From Plantactinospora sp. BC1 (GTDB lineage: Bacteria > Actinomycetota > Actinomycetes > Mycobacteriales > Micromonosporaceae), in contig NZ_CP028158.1 in assembly GCF_003030345.1 (NCBI RefSeq), positions 8,060,001-8,124,000 of the forward strand: 64,000 bases of DNA, written 5' to 3'. Position 1 is the first letter of the stretch. Every line of letters starts with the position of its first letter. Positions 56,106 through 64,000 of the stretch are shown here, one piece after another. The position numbers were made by a program, and so were the translations under genes. The notes under the pieces were generated by a model that saw only the letters and a list, made by a program, of their open reading frames with translations, was not told the origin of the DNA and did not search any database.

Positions 56106-56714
56106 ATGGCGGAGCGCATCCAGCGCGCCGGCCGCTACCGGGAGCACGACAACCACCCGGCCGAAGACGACAACTACGTCGAGGACGACAACTACGTCGA
56201 GGACGACAGCTACACCGAAGACGACAACTACGACGAGCGCGACGGCTACGACGAGGACGACTACGAGGAGGACGACGACCACGACTCCGACGAGGACGAC
56301 GACCACGACGAGGACGACGGTCGCGACGAGGACCACGACAGCGACGACCACGACGAGCAGGCCGACGAGTACCCCGATGACGGCCCGGCCGACCGGGCCG
56401 GGAACCGGCGGCGGGCGGCTCGGCGGCGTGCCGGTCCGGCCCGGCCGATCTCCGCGCAGGTCGCGGCCCAGAACGGGGCCCGACAGATCGCCGGCCTGAC
56501 CGGCAAGCGGGTCACCGGGGTCACCTCGCTGGACCGCACCGAGCGGGGCTGGCTGGTCGGTGTCGAGGTCGTCGAGGACGCCCGGGTGCCCTCCTCGGCG
56601 GACATCCTCGCGGTCTACCGGACCGAACTGGATGCCAGCGGGGAGTTGACCGGCTACCGCCGGACCCGGCGGTATCCGCGTGGCCGGGGCGACAGCGGAT
56701 CCGGGACGGGGTGA
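56106..56714 (+). CDS. gvpO: Gas vesicle protein GvpO with hyperacidic N terminus
   Basis: 202 aa. The C-terminal ~95 residues form the GvpO domain (AAQNGARQIAGLTGKRVTGV, GWLVGVEVVEDARVPSSADI, LAVYRTELDASGEL). The first ~85 residues are almost entirely Asp, Glu, Tyr, His and Asn in short repeats (EDDNYVEDDNYVEDD). GvpO is needed for vesicle formation in haloarchaea and actinomycetes. In Streptomyces gvpO opens the cluster, whereas here it is in the middle. Its start lies 1 bp after the gvpG stop. Confidence 0.88.
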   Translation: MAERIQRAGRYREHDNHPAEDDNYVEDDNYVEDDSYTEDDNYDERDGYDEDDYEEDDDHDSDEDDDHDEDDGRDEDHDSDDHDEQADEYPDDGPADRAGNRRRAARRRAGPARPISAQVAAQNGARQIAGLTGKRVTGVTSLDRTERGWLVGVEVVEDARVPSSADILAVYRTELDASGELTGYRRTRRYPRGRGDSGSGTG

Positions 56715-57058
56715 CCGACGTGACGATGCCACAACCGGCCTACGGCCACGGTCAGGTCCGTCCGGCCAGCGGCGACACCGGCAACCTGGCGGACATCCTG
56801 GAGCGGGTACTCGATCGCGGCGTGGTGATCGCCGGCGACATCCGGGTGAACCTGCTCGACATCGAACTGCTCACCATCAAGCTGCGCCTGGTGGTCGCCT
56901 CCGTCGACACCGCACGGGAGATGGGGATCGACTGGTGGGAGCACGATCCGTTCCTCGGCGGCCGTTCCCGCCCGTCCGTCGAGTCGGGTGCCGACACGCG
57001 GTCACCCGATCGGGCGCTGCCCGACCGGAGTGCACGGCGGACGGAGGAGGAACGATGA
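56711..57058 (+). CDS. gvpJ: Gas vesicle minor wall protein GvpJ
   Basis: 115 aa GvpA paralogue: LADILERVLDRGVVIAGDIR, VNLLDIELLTIKLRLVVASV and DTAREMGIDWWEHDPFLGG, the last phrase being specific to GvpJ. It is likely a tip or cone nucleation protein. GTG start overlapping the gvpO stop by 4 bp; ATGA overlap with the next gene. Confidence 0.92.
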   Translation: MTDVTMPQPAYGHGQVRPASGDTGNLADILERVLDRGVVIAGDIRVNLLDIELLTIKLRLVVASVDTAREMGIDWWEHDPFLGGRSRPSVESGADTRSPDRALPDRSARRTEEER

Positions 57059-57900
57059 GCGGCGGTGAGGGAATCTGGCTGCACGCCGTGACCCGGCAGC
57101 TGCCCGCCGACCGGCTGGTCGGGCTGACCGGGGCGGGTGGGGCTCCGGTCGAGGTGGTGCGGATCGGCGACGACCTCGACGCGGTGGTGGCGCCGGTGGA
57201 CCTCGACGAGTACGGGGAGGCGGCCCTGCACCGGAACCTGGGCGACCTGCGCTGGCTGGAGGCGGCGGCGAGCGTCCACCACCGGGTCATCGAGGCGGTC
57301 TGGCGGTTCGGCCCGACCCTGCCGGCCCGGCTGGCCACGGTCTACCAGGACGGTCCGGCACTCCGGGCCGGATTGCACGACCGGCAGGCGGAGTTCGGCG
57401 CCGCCCTCGACCGGCTCACCGACCGGGCCGAGTGGGGTGTGAAGGCGTACTCGGTCCGCGCCGCCGAGGCACCGGGGGCCGCGTCCGTACAGCCGTCCGG
57501 TGGCGGCGGTGCCGGTGCGGAGTACCTGCGTCGGCGGCGGACCGCGCTGGCGGCGGGCGAGGCGGCCCGGCGGGCGGCGGCGGAGGGAGCCGAGGCGGTG
57601 CACGCGGCACTGTCCGGGCAGGCCGAGGCGGCCCGCCGGCACCGGCCGCAGGACAGGAGCCTGAGCGGGGTACCCGACCCGATGGTGCTCAACGGCGCGT
57701 ACCTGCTGCCCGCCGGGCGGGCGGCGGACTTCGCCGAACTGGTCCGGGAGCTGGGTACCCGGCATCCGGTGCTTCGGCTGGAGCTGACCGGGCCGTGGCC
57801 GCCGTACTCGTTCGCCGCGCTCGACGACACCGCCACGCACGGCAGCGCCACGCACGGCACCGCCACGCTCGACGGCAGCGCCGACGGGGCGCTGCGATGA
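57055..57900 (+). CDS. gvpL: Gas vesicle protein GvpL/GvpF family (second copy)
   Basis: 281 aa. GEGIWLHAVTRQLPADRL, VAPVDLDEYGEAALHRNLGD, HHRVIEAVWRFGPTLPARLA and the end LELTGPWPPYSFA are typical of the GvpL/F fold. A short THGSATHGTATLDG repeat closes the protein. Second accessory paralogue in the operon. Confidence 0.92.
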   Translation: MSGGEGIWLHAVTRQLPADRLVGLTGAGGAPVEVVRIGDDLDAVVAPVDLDEYGEAALHRNLGDLRWLEAAASVHHRVIEAVWRFGPTLPARLATVYQDGPALRAGLHDRQAEFGAALDRLTDRAEWGVKAYSVRAAEAPGAASVQPSGGGGAGAEYLRRRRTALAAGEAARRAAAEGAEAVHAALSGQAEAARRHRPQDRSLSGVPDPMVLNGAYLLPAGRAADFAELVRELGTRHPVLRLELTGPWPPYSFAALDDTATHGSATHGTATLDGSADGALR

Positions 57901-58094
57901 GTGGGCGGGAGGCGCTGGAGAGCCAGCCGATCGCCCTGGTCGACCTGCTCGACCGGGTACTCGGTACCGGAGTCGTGGTCAGTGGTGACCTGGTGCTCTC
58001 GATCGCCGACGTGGACCTGGTGTACGTCTCGCTGCGGGCACTGCTCGCCTCCGTACGCGCCGCCGCCCCGATCCACGGCGATACGCCGTGCTGA
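57897..58094 (+). CDS. gvpS: Gas vesicle protein GvpS (short GvpA paralogue)
   Basis: 65 aa. PIALVDLLDRVLGTGVVVSG, DLVLSIADVDLVYVSLRALL is the GvpA-type core in the form named GvpS in actinomycetes, with VDLVYV replacing the usual ELLTIxxR. ATGA overlap with gvpL and a 7-bp overlap with gvpK. Confidence 0.85.
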   Translation: MSGREALESQPIALVDLLDRVLGTGVVVSGDLVLSIADVDLVYVSLRALLASVRAAAPIHGDTPC

Positions 58095-58384
58095 GCCCCG
58101 AGCAGCCCCGGCCGGGGCGGGTCGAGGTGGACCGGGACGGGGTCGAGCGCGGCCTCGCCAGCCTGGTGCTCACCATCGTGGAACTGCTGCGGCAGTTGAT
58201 GGAGCGGCAGGCGCTGCGCCGGATCGACCAGGGCGACCTGACCGAGGAGCAGATCGAGCGGGTCGGCAGCACCCTGATGGCACTGGACCAGCAGATGACC
58301 GAGCTGCGGGAGCACTTCGGCCTGTCGCCGGAGGACCTCAACCTGGACCTCGGGCCGCTCGGCCCGCTGCTACCCCGGGACTGA
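58088..58384 (+). CDS. gvpK: Gas vesicle protein GvpK
   Basis: 98 aa, helical: VERGLASLVLTIVELLRQLM, ERQALRRIDQGDLTEEQIER then LMALDQQMTELREHFGLSPE DLNLDLGPLG. This matches GvpK, an accessory assembly protein, and closes the operon as in Streptomyces. GTG start. Confidence 0.92.
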   Translation: MLSPEQPRPGRVEVDRDGVERGLASLVLTIVELLRQLMERQALRRIDQGDLTEEQIERVGSTLMALDQQMTELREHFGLSPEDLNLDLGPLGPLLPRD

Positions 58385-58424
58385 CCGGAACCGGGCCGCA
58401 GCCGAACCGGGCGCGGGCCGGAGC

Positions 58425-58510
58425 CGGAGCCAATCACGAAGCCGACCTCGAATCCGACCCCGGAGCGGACATCGGAGCCGACATCGGAAGCCGACCTCGG
58501 AGCCGGCTCT
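58425..58510. repeat. Degenerate GGAGCCGACATC repeats
   Basis: Between gvpK and the helicase gene, units like GGAGCCGACATC and GAAGCCGACCTC recur every 12-15 bp. The stretch is non-coding; no strong terminator was identified. Confidence 0.6.
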
Positions 58511-58567
58511 GCGTCCTGGAGCTGACCGTAGCCCGGCCGGTGCCGCCGCCGGTGCGACACTGGCCGG

Positions 58568-61201
58568 ATGTCACCGCCCGAACCCGCCGCCGACCTGCCG
58601 GTCCGGCACGTGCTGCCGGCCCTGGTCGAGACGCTGGCCGAGCGCGGCGCGGCGGTGCTGGTGGCACCGCCCGGGGCCGGGAAGACCACGCTGGTCCCGC
58701 TGGCGCTGGTCGACCGGGTCGACGGGCGGATCGTCGTCGCCCAGCCGCGCCGGGTCGCGGCCCGGGCCGCCGCCCGCCGGATGGCGGAGCTGCGCGGCGA
58801 ACGGGTCGGCGAAACCGTCGGGTACGCGGTGCGCGGCGAGCGCCGGACCAGCGCCCGGACCAGGATCGAGGTGGTCACCACCGGCCTGCTCGTGCAGCGG
58901 CTCCAGCACGATCCGGAGCTGCCCGGCGTCGGCGCGGTACTCCTGGACGAGGCCCACGAGCGGCAGCTCGACGCCGATCTGGCCCTGGCGTTCGGCATCG
59001 AGGCCCGGGCCGCGCTCCGGCCCGACCTGCGGCTGCTGGCGATGTCCGCCACCGCGCAGGAGGAGCGGCTCGGCGTGTTGCTCGGCTCGGCGGCGGAACC
59101 GGCACCGGTGCTGCGCGCCGAGGGTCGGGCGTACCCGGTCGACGTGGTCTGGGCGCCGCCGCCCCGGCCGGTGGACCCGCCGCACGGGCTGCGGGTGGAT
59201 CCCCGGCTGCTCGACCACGTGGCGACGACCGTACGCCGGGCGCTGGCCGAGCACGACGGCGACCTGCTGGTCTTCCTCCCCGGCGCAGGGGAGATCAACG
59301 GTGTCGCCGGCCGGCTGACCGGGCTGGCCGACACCGACCTGGTACGCCTGCACGGCCGGCAGTCCAGTGCCGAGCAGGATGCCGCGCTCCGCCCGACCAC
59401 CGGTCGGCGCCGGGTCGTGCTGGCCACCGCCGTCGCGGAGACCAGCCTCACCGTGCCCGGGGTACGGGTGGTGGTCGACGCCGGGCTGAGCCGGGTGGCC
59501 CGGACCGACCTGGCCCGGGGGCTCGGCGCGCTGGTGACGGTGCCGGTGTCCCGGGCGGCGGCGACGCAGCGGGCCGGGCGGGCCGGCCGGGAGGCGCCGG
59601 GCCGGGTCTACCGGTGCTGGTCGGCGGCGGAGCACGACCGGCTGCCGGCACAGCCGGAGCCGGAGATCGCGGTCGCCGACCTCACCGCCTTCGCGCTCCA
59701 GCTTGCCTGCTGGGGGCGCCCGGACGGCACCGGGCTGGCGCTGCCGGATCCGCCACCGCCAGCGGCGATGCAGGTGGCCCGCGCCACCCTGGAGGCGCTC
59801 GGTGCGGTCGCCCCGGACGGCCGGGTGACCGGGCGGGGTCGGGCGATGGCGGCGGTCGGTGCTCATCCACGGCTGGCCCGGGCGCTGCTGGACGGTGCCG
59901 CGGCGGTGCGGCCGGACCGGGCCGCCGAGGTGGTCGCGGTACTCGCCGAGTCCGCTCCCGGTGACGATCTGGTCGGCACCTGGCGCCGGCTCCGCTCGGG
60001 TACGGACCCGGCCAGCGCCAGGTGGCGGGCGGAGGTGGACCGGTTGCGCGGCGCCCTCGACGAGTCCCCGCCCGCCGTCGCACCGGCCGCCGGACGCAGC
60101 GGGTCGGACGACCAACCGAGCCGACGCCACGACCGAGGCGGCCGGCCCGGCGACCAACCGAGCGGGCGGAGCGGCCGAGGCGCCGGGCCGGGGCTGTCGG
60201 ACGACCTGGCCGCCGGTTTGCTGGTCGGGTTGGCGTACCCGGAGCGGCTGGCCCGGCTCCGGCAGGCCGGCACGCAACCGGTCCGGCAGGCCGGCACGCA
60301 GACGTACCTGATGGCCGGTGGCACCGCGGCGGACCTGGCGCCGGGCTCGCCGCTGGCCGGGGCGGAGTGGCTGGCGATCTCGGTGGCCGACCGGGCACCC
60401 GGGCGCCGGGGCGCGGCGATCCGCCAGGCCGCGGTGGTGGACGAGGCGACCGCCCGGGAGGCCGGTGCCGCGCTGCTGCGGCGGGAGCAGGAGATCGCCT
60501 GGTCCGGCGGGGACGTGGTGGCCCGCGAGGTGGAGCGGCTGGGCGCGATCGTGCTGCTGGAGCGCCCGCTGACCCGGCCGGACCCGGCCCGGGTCGCCGC
60601 GGCGCTGCGGGACGGGCTGCGTCACGCCGGGCTCGACCTGCTGAGCTGGACCCGGCAGGCGCGGGAGCTGCGGGCCCGGCTCGCGTTCTGCCGGCAGGCC
60701 CTGGGCGGGCAGTGGCCGGAGGTGACCGACACGGCGCTGTTGGACCGGGCCGACGAGTGGCTCGGCCCGGAGTTGGCCGGTGCCCGGCGTCGGGCCGACC
60801 TGGCCCGGATCGACGTCTCGGCCGCGCTGCGCCGGCTGCTGCCGTGGCCGGAGGCGGCCCGTTTGGACGAGCTGGCCCCGGAGCGGCTGGTCGTGCCGAG
60901 CGGGTCGCGGCACCGGGTGGACTACTCGGATCCGGCGGCGCCGGTGCTGGCGGTCAAGTTGCAGGAGACCTTCGGCTGGCGGGACGTGCCCCGGATCGCC
61001 GACGGGCGGGTGCCGGTGCTGCTGCACCTGCTCTCCCCGGCCGGTCGTCCGGTCGCGGTGACCCGGGATCTCGCCTCGTTCTGGCGGACCGGCTATCCGC
61101 AGGTACGCGCCGAGCTGCGCGGTCGCTATCCCCGGCATCCGTGGCCGGCGGATCCGACCGAGGCGGCGCCGACCCGCGGCCTGCAATCCCGGCGCGGGTA
61201 G
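58568..61201 (+). CDS. hrpB: HrpB-family ATP-dependent helicase
   Basis: 877 aa DEAH/RHA helicase. Walker A APPGAGKTTL (about residue 33), DEAH box LLDEAHERQLDADL (about 126), SAT motif LLAMSATAQ, and motif VI QRAGRAGREAPGR (about 335). The C-terminal HrpB domain ends FGWRDVPRIADGRVPVLLHL and RGRYPRHPWPADP. HrpB is found in many bacteria with unclear RNA targets. A Gly/Arg-rich insertion around residue 510 (GRSGSDDQPSRRHDRGGRPG) is low-complexity. The start has a weak ribosome binding site. Confidence 0.93.
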   Translation: MSPPEPAADLPVRHVLPALVETLAERGAAVLVAPPGAGKTTLVPLALVDRVDGRIVVAQPRRVAARAAARRMAELRGERVGETVGYAVRGERRTSARTRIEVVTTGLLVQRLQHDPELPGVGAVLLDEAHERQLDADLALAFGIEARAALRPDLRLLAMSATAQEERLGVLLGSAAEPAPVLRAEGRAYPVDVVWAPPPRPVDPPHGLRVDPRLLDHVATTVRRALAEHDGDLLVFLPGAGEINGVAGRLTGLADTDLVRLHGRQSSAEQDAALRPTTGRRRVVLATAVAETSLTVPGVRVVVDAGLSRVARTDLARGLGALVTVPVSRAAATQRAGRAGREAPGRVYRCWSAAEHDRLPAQPEPEIAVADLTAFALQLACWGRPDGTGLALPDPPPPAAMQVARATLEALGAVAPDGRVTGRGRAMAAVGAHPRLARALLDGAAAVRPDRAAEVVAVLAESAPGDDLVGTWRRLRSGTDPASARWRAEVDRLRGALDESPPAVAPAAGRSGSDDQPSRRHDRGGRPGDQPSGRSGRGAGPGLSDDLAAGLLVGLAYPERLARLRQAGTQPVRQAGTQTYLMAGGTAADLAPGSPLAGAEWLAISVADRAPGRRGAAIRQAAVVDEATAREAGAALLRREQEIAWSGGDVVAREVERLGAIVLLERPLTRPDPARVAAALRDGLRHAGLDLLSWTRQARELRARLAFCRQALGGQWPEVTDTALLDRADEWLGPELAGARRRADLARIDVSAALRRLLPWPEAARLDELAPERLVVPSGSRHRVDYSDPAAPVLAVKLQETFGWRDVPRIADGRVPVLLHLLSPAGRPVAVTRDLASFWRTGYPQVRAELRGRYPRHPWPADPTEAAPTRGLQSRRG

Positions 61202-61247
61202 CCGGCCCGCCGGGGCGTACCCGAGGATGGGAGCCGGCGCGGCCCGG

Positions 61248-61976
61248 TCAGGGGGTGTCGATGACGTCCGCGACCACGACGGTGATGTTGTCCGGCCCGC
61301 CGGCCCGCAGGGCGAGGTCGACCAGGCGCTGCGCGCAGCCGGCCGGGTCGGGATAGCCGAGCAGCGCCTCGGCCAGGCTGTCCGGGCGGACCACGTTGGA
61401 GAGCCCGTCGCTGCAGAGCAGCCAGCGGTCGCCGGTCTGCGGCACCACGGTGGTGTAGGTGGGGGTGACGGGCTCGCCCTGGAGGGCCCGGGTGACCACG
61501 GCCCGACGGGGATGGCTGTGCGCCTCCTCGGGACTGATCACCCCCTCGTCGACCAGCATCTGCACGAACGTGTCGTCCCGGGTGAGCTGGGTCATCGTGC
61601 CGCCGCGCAGCAGGTACGCCCGGGAGTCGCCGACGTGGGCCAGGGCGAGGCAGGCACCGGTGCGGGCGATCAGCAGCGCGGTCAGGGTGGTGCCCATGCC
61701 CTGCCGTTCCGGATCCTCGGCGATCGCCGCCCGGATGCCCGCGCTCGCCGTGTCCACGGCGCCCTGGAGGGCGGCGACGAGCCCCTCCTCCGGGGTCTCC
61801 ACGTCCAGCGGCCGGATCGCGTCGATGGCGATGGTGCTGGCCAGGTCGCCGGCGGCCATTCCGCCCATGCCGTCGGCCACGGCGAGCAGCCAGGGTCCGG
61901 CGTGCACGGAATCCTGGTTGGCGCCCCGGATCAGGCCCCGGTCGCTCACCGCCACGGATCGCAGCTTCAGGCTCAT
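61248..61976 (-). CDS. PP2C-type serine/threonine phosphatase (PrpC/PstP-like)
   Basis: 242 aa, one soluble catalytic domain. Metal-binding motifs are NQDS (about residue 20), ADGMGGMAAGD (about 34), DSRAYLLRGG, SDGLSN and GGPDNITVVV (about 228). Such proteins reverse Ser/Thr kinase signalling. There is no membrane helix, unlike PstP. Start uncertain: the ATG at 61976 has no ribosome binding site and sits in a 17-bp palindrome; an in-frame GTG at 62027 is possible. Convergent with hrpB, so no partner kinase is adjacent. Confidence 0.9.
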   Translation of the reverse strand: MSLKLRSVAVSDRGLIRGANQDSVHAGPWLLAVADGMGGMAAGDLASTIAIDAIRPLDVETPEEGLVAALQGAVDTASAGIRAAIAEDPERQGMGTTLTALLIARTGACLALAHVGDSRAYLLRGGTMTQLTRDDTFVQMLVDEGVISPEEAHSHPRRAVVTRALQGEPVTPTYTTVVPQTGDRWLLCSDGLSNVVRPDSLAEALLGYPDPAGCAQRLVDLALRAGGPDNITVVVADVIDTP

Positions 61977-61992
61977 GGCAGGCAGCCTGCCA
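61976..61992. promoter_or_regulatory. Palindrome over the PP2C gene start
   Basis: TGGCAGGCAGCCTGCCA is a perfect palindrome around a central base, overlapping the start codon of the phosphatase gene. It may be an operator, or a hairpin that limits translation. Confidence 0.45.
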
Positions 61993-62192
61993 AAAAGACG
62001 GCCAGAATGCTTGCAGTAGATCACCAACGGGCCGGAGTGGCGATCGAAATTTACCGTACGTGGCTACGGTGATCACGATCCGCGAGCCGTTCCGCCGCCG
62101 GTAGCCGACGTGCGGGGCGTCGACCCGGCCGAATTCTATCCAGCCTGGTCGATTGACATGCCAGAAACGGGCTGGCAACATCGGCTCCGTAT

Positions 62193-62206
62193 TGGGAGCG
62201 CTCCCA
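62193..62206. promoter_or_regulatory. CelR/CebR-type operator
   Basis: TGGGAGCGCTCCCA is the perfect 14-bp palindrome known as the binding site of the LacI-family cellulose regulator CelR (Thermobifida) and CebR (Streptomyces). It lies 124 bp before the GH9 gene and indicates induction by cello-oligosaccharides. Confidence 0.88.
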
Positions 62207-62227
62207 CCAGCGCTGCCGGTTGCACCC

Positions 62228-62271
62228 CCGTGAACCCGAGTGCTTCGCCCCGTGAACCCGAGTGCTTCGCC
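62228..62271. repeat. 22-bp tandem repeat in the GH9 leader
   Basis: A 22-bp unit beginning CCGTGAACCCGAGTGCTTCG occurs twice without change (62228-62249, 62250-62271), with a diverged third copy to about 62295. It lies between the operator and the start codon. Confidence 0.88.
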
Positions 62272-62330
62272 GCCGTGAGCCCGCATGCTGCGCGGTCCGC
62301 TCACGGCACGCCCACCGGAAGGGATCCCCC

Positions 62331-64000
62331 GTGCTCCGACCCCGCCACCGCCACCGCCGGTCCTCCCGCGCGGTCACCCTGCTCGCCACCGCCGCCCTGC
62401 TGCTCACCGGCACCGCCACCGGGGCGCAGGCCCGGCCCGACGGCTCCGCCGGCACCCTCGCGCCCACCGAGCACATCGTCAACGGCACCTTCACCGACAG
62501 CACCGCCCCGTGGTGGTCCACCGCCAACCTCACCCTCGGCGCGACCGACGGCCAGCTCTGCACCGAGGTCCCCGGCGGCCTCGCCAACCCCTGGGACGCC
62601 AGCCTCGGCCACAACACCATCCCGCTCGGCGACGGCGCCAGCTATGCGCTGCGCTTCCGCGCCTCGGCCAGCGCACCGGTCACCGTCAAGGCGAACGTCC
62701 AGCTCAACGAGGAGCCGTACACCACGGTCTTCTCCCGGGACGTCGCGCTCGACGCCACCGCCGAGGAGTTCGGGTACGAGTTCACCGGCACCCTCGACTC
62801 GCCCAACGGCACCCTCACGTTCCAGCTCGGCGGCGCCGCCGAGGCGTACACGTTCTGCCTGGACGACGTCTCGCTGAGCAGTGACGCCGACACCGGACCG
62901 CCACCGGGCGGTGCCGAGCAGTTGACCAACGGCGACTTCGCGAACGGCACCACCGGCTGGTACTCCTACGGCACCACCTCGACCGGGGTGACCGACGGAC
63001 GGCTCTGCTCCGAGGTGCCGGGCGGGCTGGCCAACCCGTGGGACGGCGGCGTCGGGCAGAACGACGTGACGCTGCTGGCCGGCGAGTCGTACACGCTCTC
63101 CTTCGACGCCTCCGCCACACCCGGCGCGACGGTACGGGTGGCGGTGCAGCTCGGCGTCGACCCGTACACCTCGTTCTTCGCCGAGGACGTCACCTTCGGT
63201 GCCGAGGCGCAGCACGTCGAGCGGACCTTCACCGCCACCGCCGACACCGAGGTCGCCCAGGTGGCCTTCCAGGTCGGCGGCAACGCCGACGCGTTCACCT
63301 TCTGCCTCGACAACGCCTCGCTGCTCGGCGGCGAGGAGGAGCCGCCGTACGTGCCGGACACCGGGCCACGGGTCCGGGTCAACCAGGTCGGCTACCTGCC
63401 GGCCGGGCCGAAGAACGCCACGATCGTCACCGAGGCCACCGAGCCGCTCGGCTGGGAGCTGAAGTCGGCGGCGGGCGCCGTGGTGGCCAGCGGGCGGAGC
63501 ACCCCGCGCGGCGTCGACCAGGCGTCGGCGCAGAACGTGCACACCGTGGACTTCTCCGCCTACCGCACCCCGGGCACCGGCTACACGCTGAGCGCCGACG
63601 GCCAGACCAGCCACCCGTTCGACATCTCGACCGACGTCTGGAAGCAGCTCCGCTCCGACTCGCTCCAGTTCTTCTACATCCAGCGCAGCGGCATCGCCAT
63701 CGACGGAGACCTGGTCGGCGAGGAGTACGCCCGGCCGGCCGGGCACCTCGGGGTGGCGCCGAACAAGGGCGACACCGACGTACCGTGCCAGCCCGGGGTC
63801 TGCGACTACCGCCTCGACGTGCGGGGCGGCTGGTACGACGCCGGTGACCACGGCAAGTACGTCGTGAACGGCGGCATCGCCACCTACCAGCTGCTGAACG
63901 CCTTCGAGCGGACCAAGACCGCCCCCACCGCCGGTGGTGGTGCCGCGCTCGGCGACGGAACCCTGCGGCTGCCGGAACGCGACAACGGCGTGCCGGACAT
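62331..64000 (+). CDS. Secreted GH9 cellulase with two CBM4/9 modules (3' end outside window)
   Basis: 556 residues visible. The GTG at 62331 has GGAAGGGA upstream. Signal peptide ([20 protein letters not shown] to GAQA, about 1-35), two carbohydrate-binding modules of the CBM4/9 type (about 48-180, starting [14 protein letters not shown], and about 198-330, starting [14 protein letters not shown]), an Ig-like CelD N-terminal domain ([19 protein letters not shown], about 345-430), then the GH9 catalytic domain with [17 protein letters not shown] (about 500), whose Asp pair holds the catalytic base. It is an endo- or processive cellulase acting outside the cell. The ~300-bp leader carries a CelR-type operator and a tandem repeat. 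Confidence 0.94.
   Translation, partial: MLRPRHRHRRSSRAVTLLATAALLLTGTATGAQARPDGSAGTLAPTEHIVNGTFTDSTAPWWSTANLTLGATDGQLCTEVPGGLANPWDASLGHNTIPLGDGASYALRFRASASAPVTVKANVQLNEEPYTTVFSRDVALDATAEEFGYEFTGTLDSPNGTLTFQLGGAAEAYTFCLDDVSLSSDADTGPPPGGAEQLTNGDFANGTTGWYSYGTTSTGVTDGRLCSEVPGGLANPWDGGVGQNDVTLLAGESYTLSFDASATPGATVRVAVQLGVDPYTSFFAEDVTFGAEAQHVERTFTATADTEVAQVAFQVGGNADAFTFCLDNASLLGGEEEPPYVPDTGPRVRVNQVGYLPAGPKNATIVTEATEPLGWELKSAAGAVVASGRSTPRGVDQASAQNVHTVDFSAYRTPGTGYTLSADGQTSHPFDISTDVWKQLRSDSLQFFYIQRSGIAIDGDLVGEEYARPAGHLGVAPNKGDTDVPCQPGVCDYRLDVRGGWYDAGDHGKYVVNGGIATYQLLNAFERTKTAPTAGGGAALGDGTLRLPERDNGVPD

Overview
The window is chromosomal DNA of a very GC-rich actinomycete, most likely Micromonosporaceae. 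Supporting features are pervasive G/C third positions, GTG starts, ATGA/GTGA gene overlaps, a Streptomyces-type gas vesicle cluster, a CelR/CebR-type operator before a GH9 cellulase, an ECF42 sigma factor with its DGPF partner, and a mycobacterial-style sdhCAB operon. No rRNA, tRNA, CRISPR array or intact insertion sequence was found.

Layout. 1-5.7 kb: end of a membrane protein gene, then a divergent pair (secreted GH3 beta-N-acetylglucosaminidase and secreted beta-lactamase-fold serine hydrolase) sharing a repeat-rich intergenic region, then a DUF559-type protein. 5.8-15 kb: membrane protein/TetR pair, type-2 valS, a small-molecule kinase and a heterodimeric ABC exporter. 15-19.3 kb: ogt and an Ada-AlkA fusion, ychF, and a RHH/PIN toxin-antitoxin module bracketed by copies of the ychF 3' end. 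19.4-23.4 kb: small metabolic and stress genes, including a qor/HxlR redox pair. 23.4-31.9 kb: sdhCAB, tldD/pmbA-type genes and a Uma2 gene. 32-36.3 kb: accessory segment with a decayed RHS gene, its putative immunity gene, and a small-ORF operon divergent from an XRE regulator. 36.4-42.6 kb: peptide ABC transporter. 42.6-52.2 kb: PemK-like gene, metH under an SAH riboswitch, ECF42/DGPF, a transposase/sigma-factor scar, and an AraC/VOC pair. 52.5-58.4 kb: ten-gene gas vesicle operon. 58.6-64 kb: hrpB-type helicase, PP2C phosphatase and the start of a secreted GH9 cellulase.

How the genes connect. Five 17-bp sites of the form TGWAnnTTWYYTTCAnS occur in three places only: between the GH3 and serine hydrolase genes, before the peptide permease operon, and before the peptide-binding lipoprotein gene. 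This suggests one regulon for cell-wall muropeptide scavenging spread over about 38 kb. The window is also rich in short tandem repeats at gene boundaries and inside disordered coding segments (units of 16, 17, 18, 19, 22, 24 and 27 bp). One of them splits what was probably an ATGA stop-start junction between two transporter genes. The gas vesicle operon is structurally unusual, with hyperacidic or Ser/Gly-rich disordered extensions on several proteins, including the GvpA shell protein.
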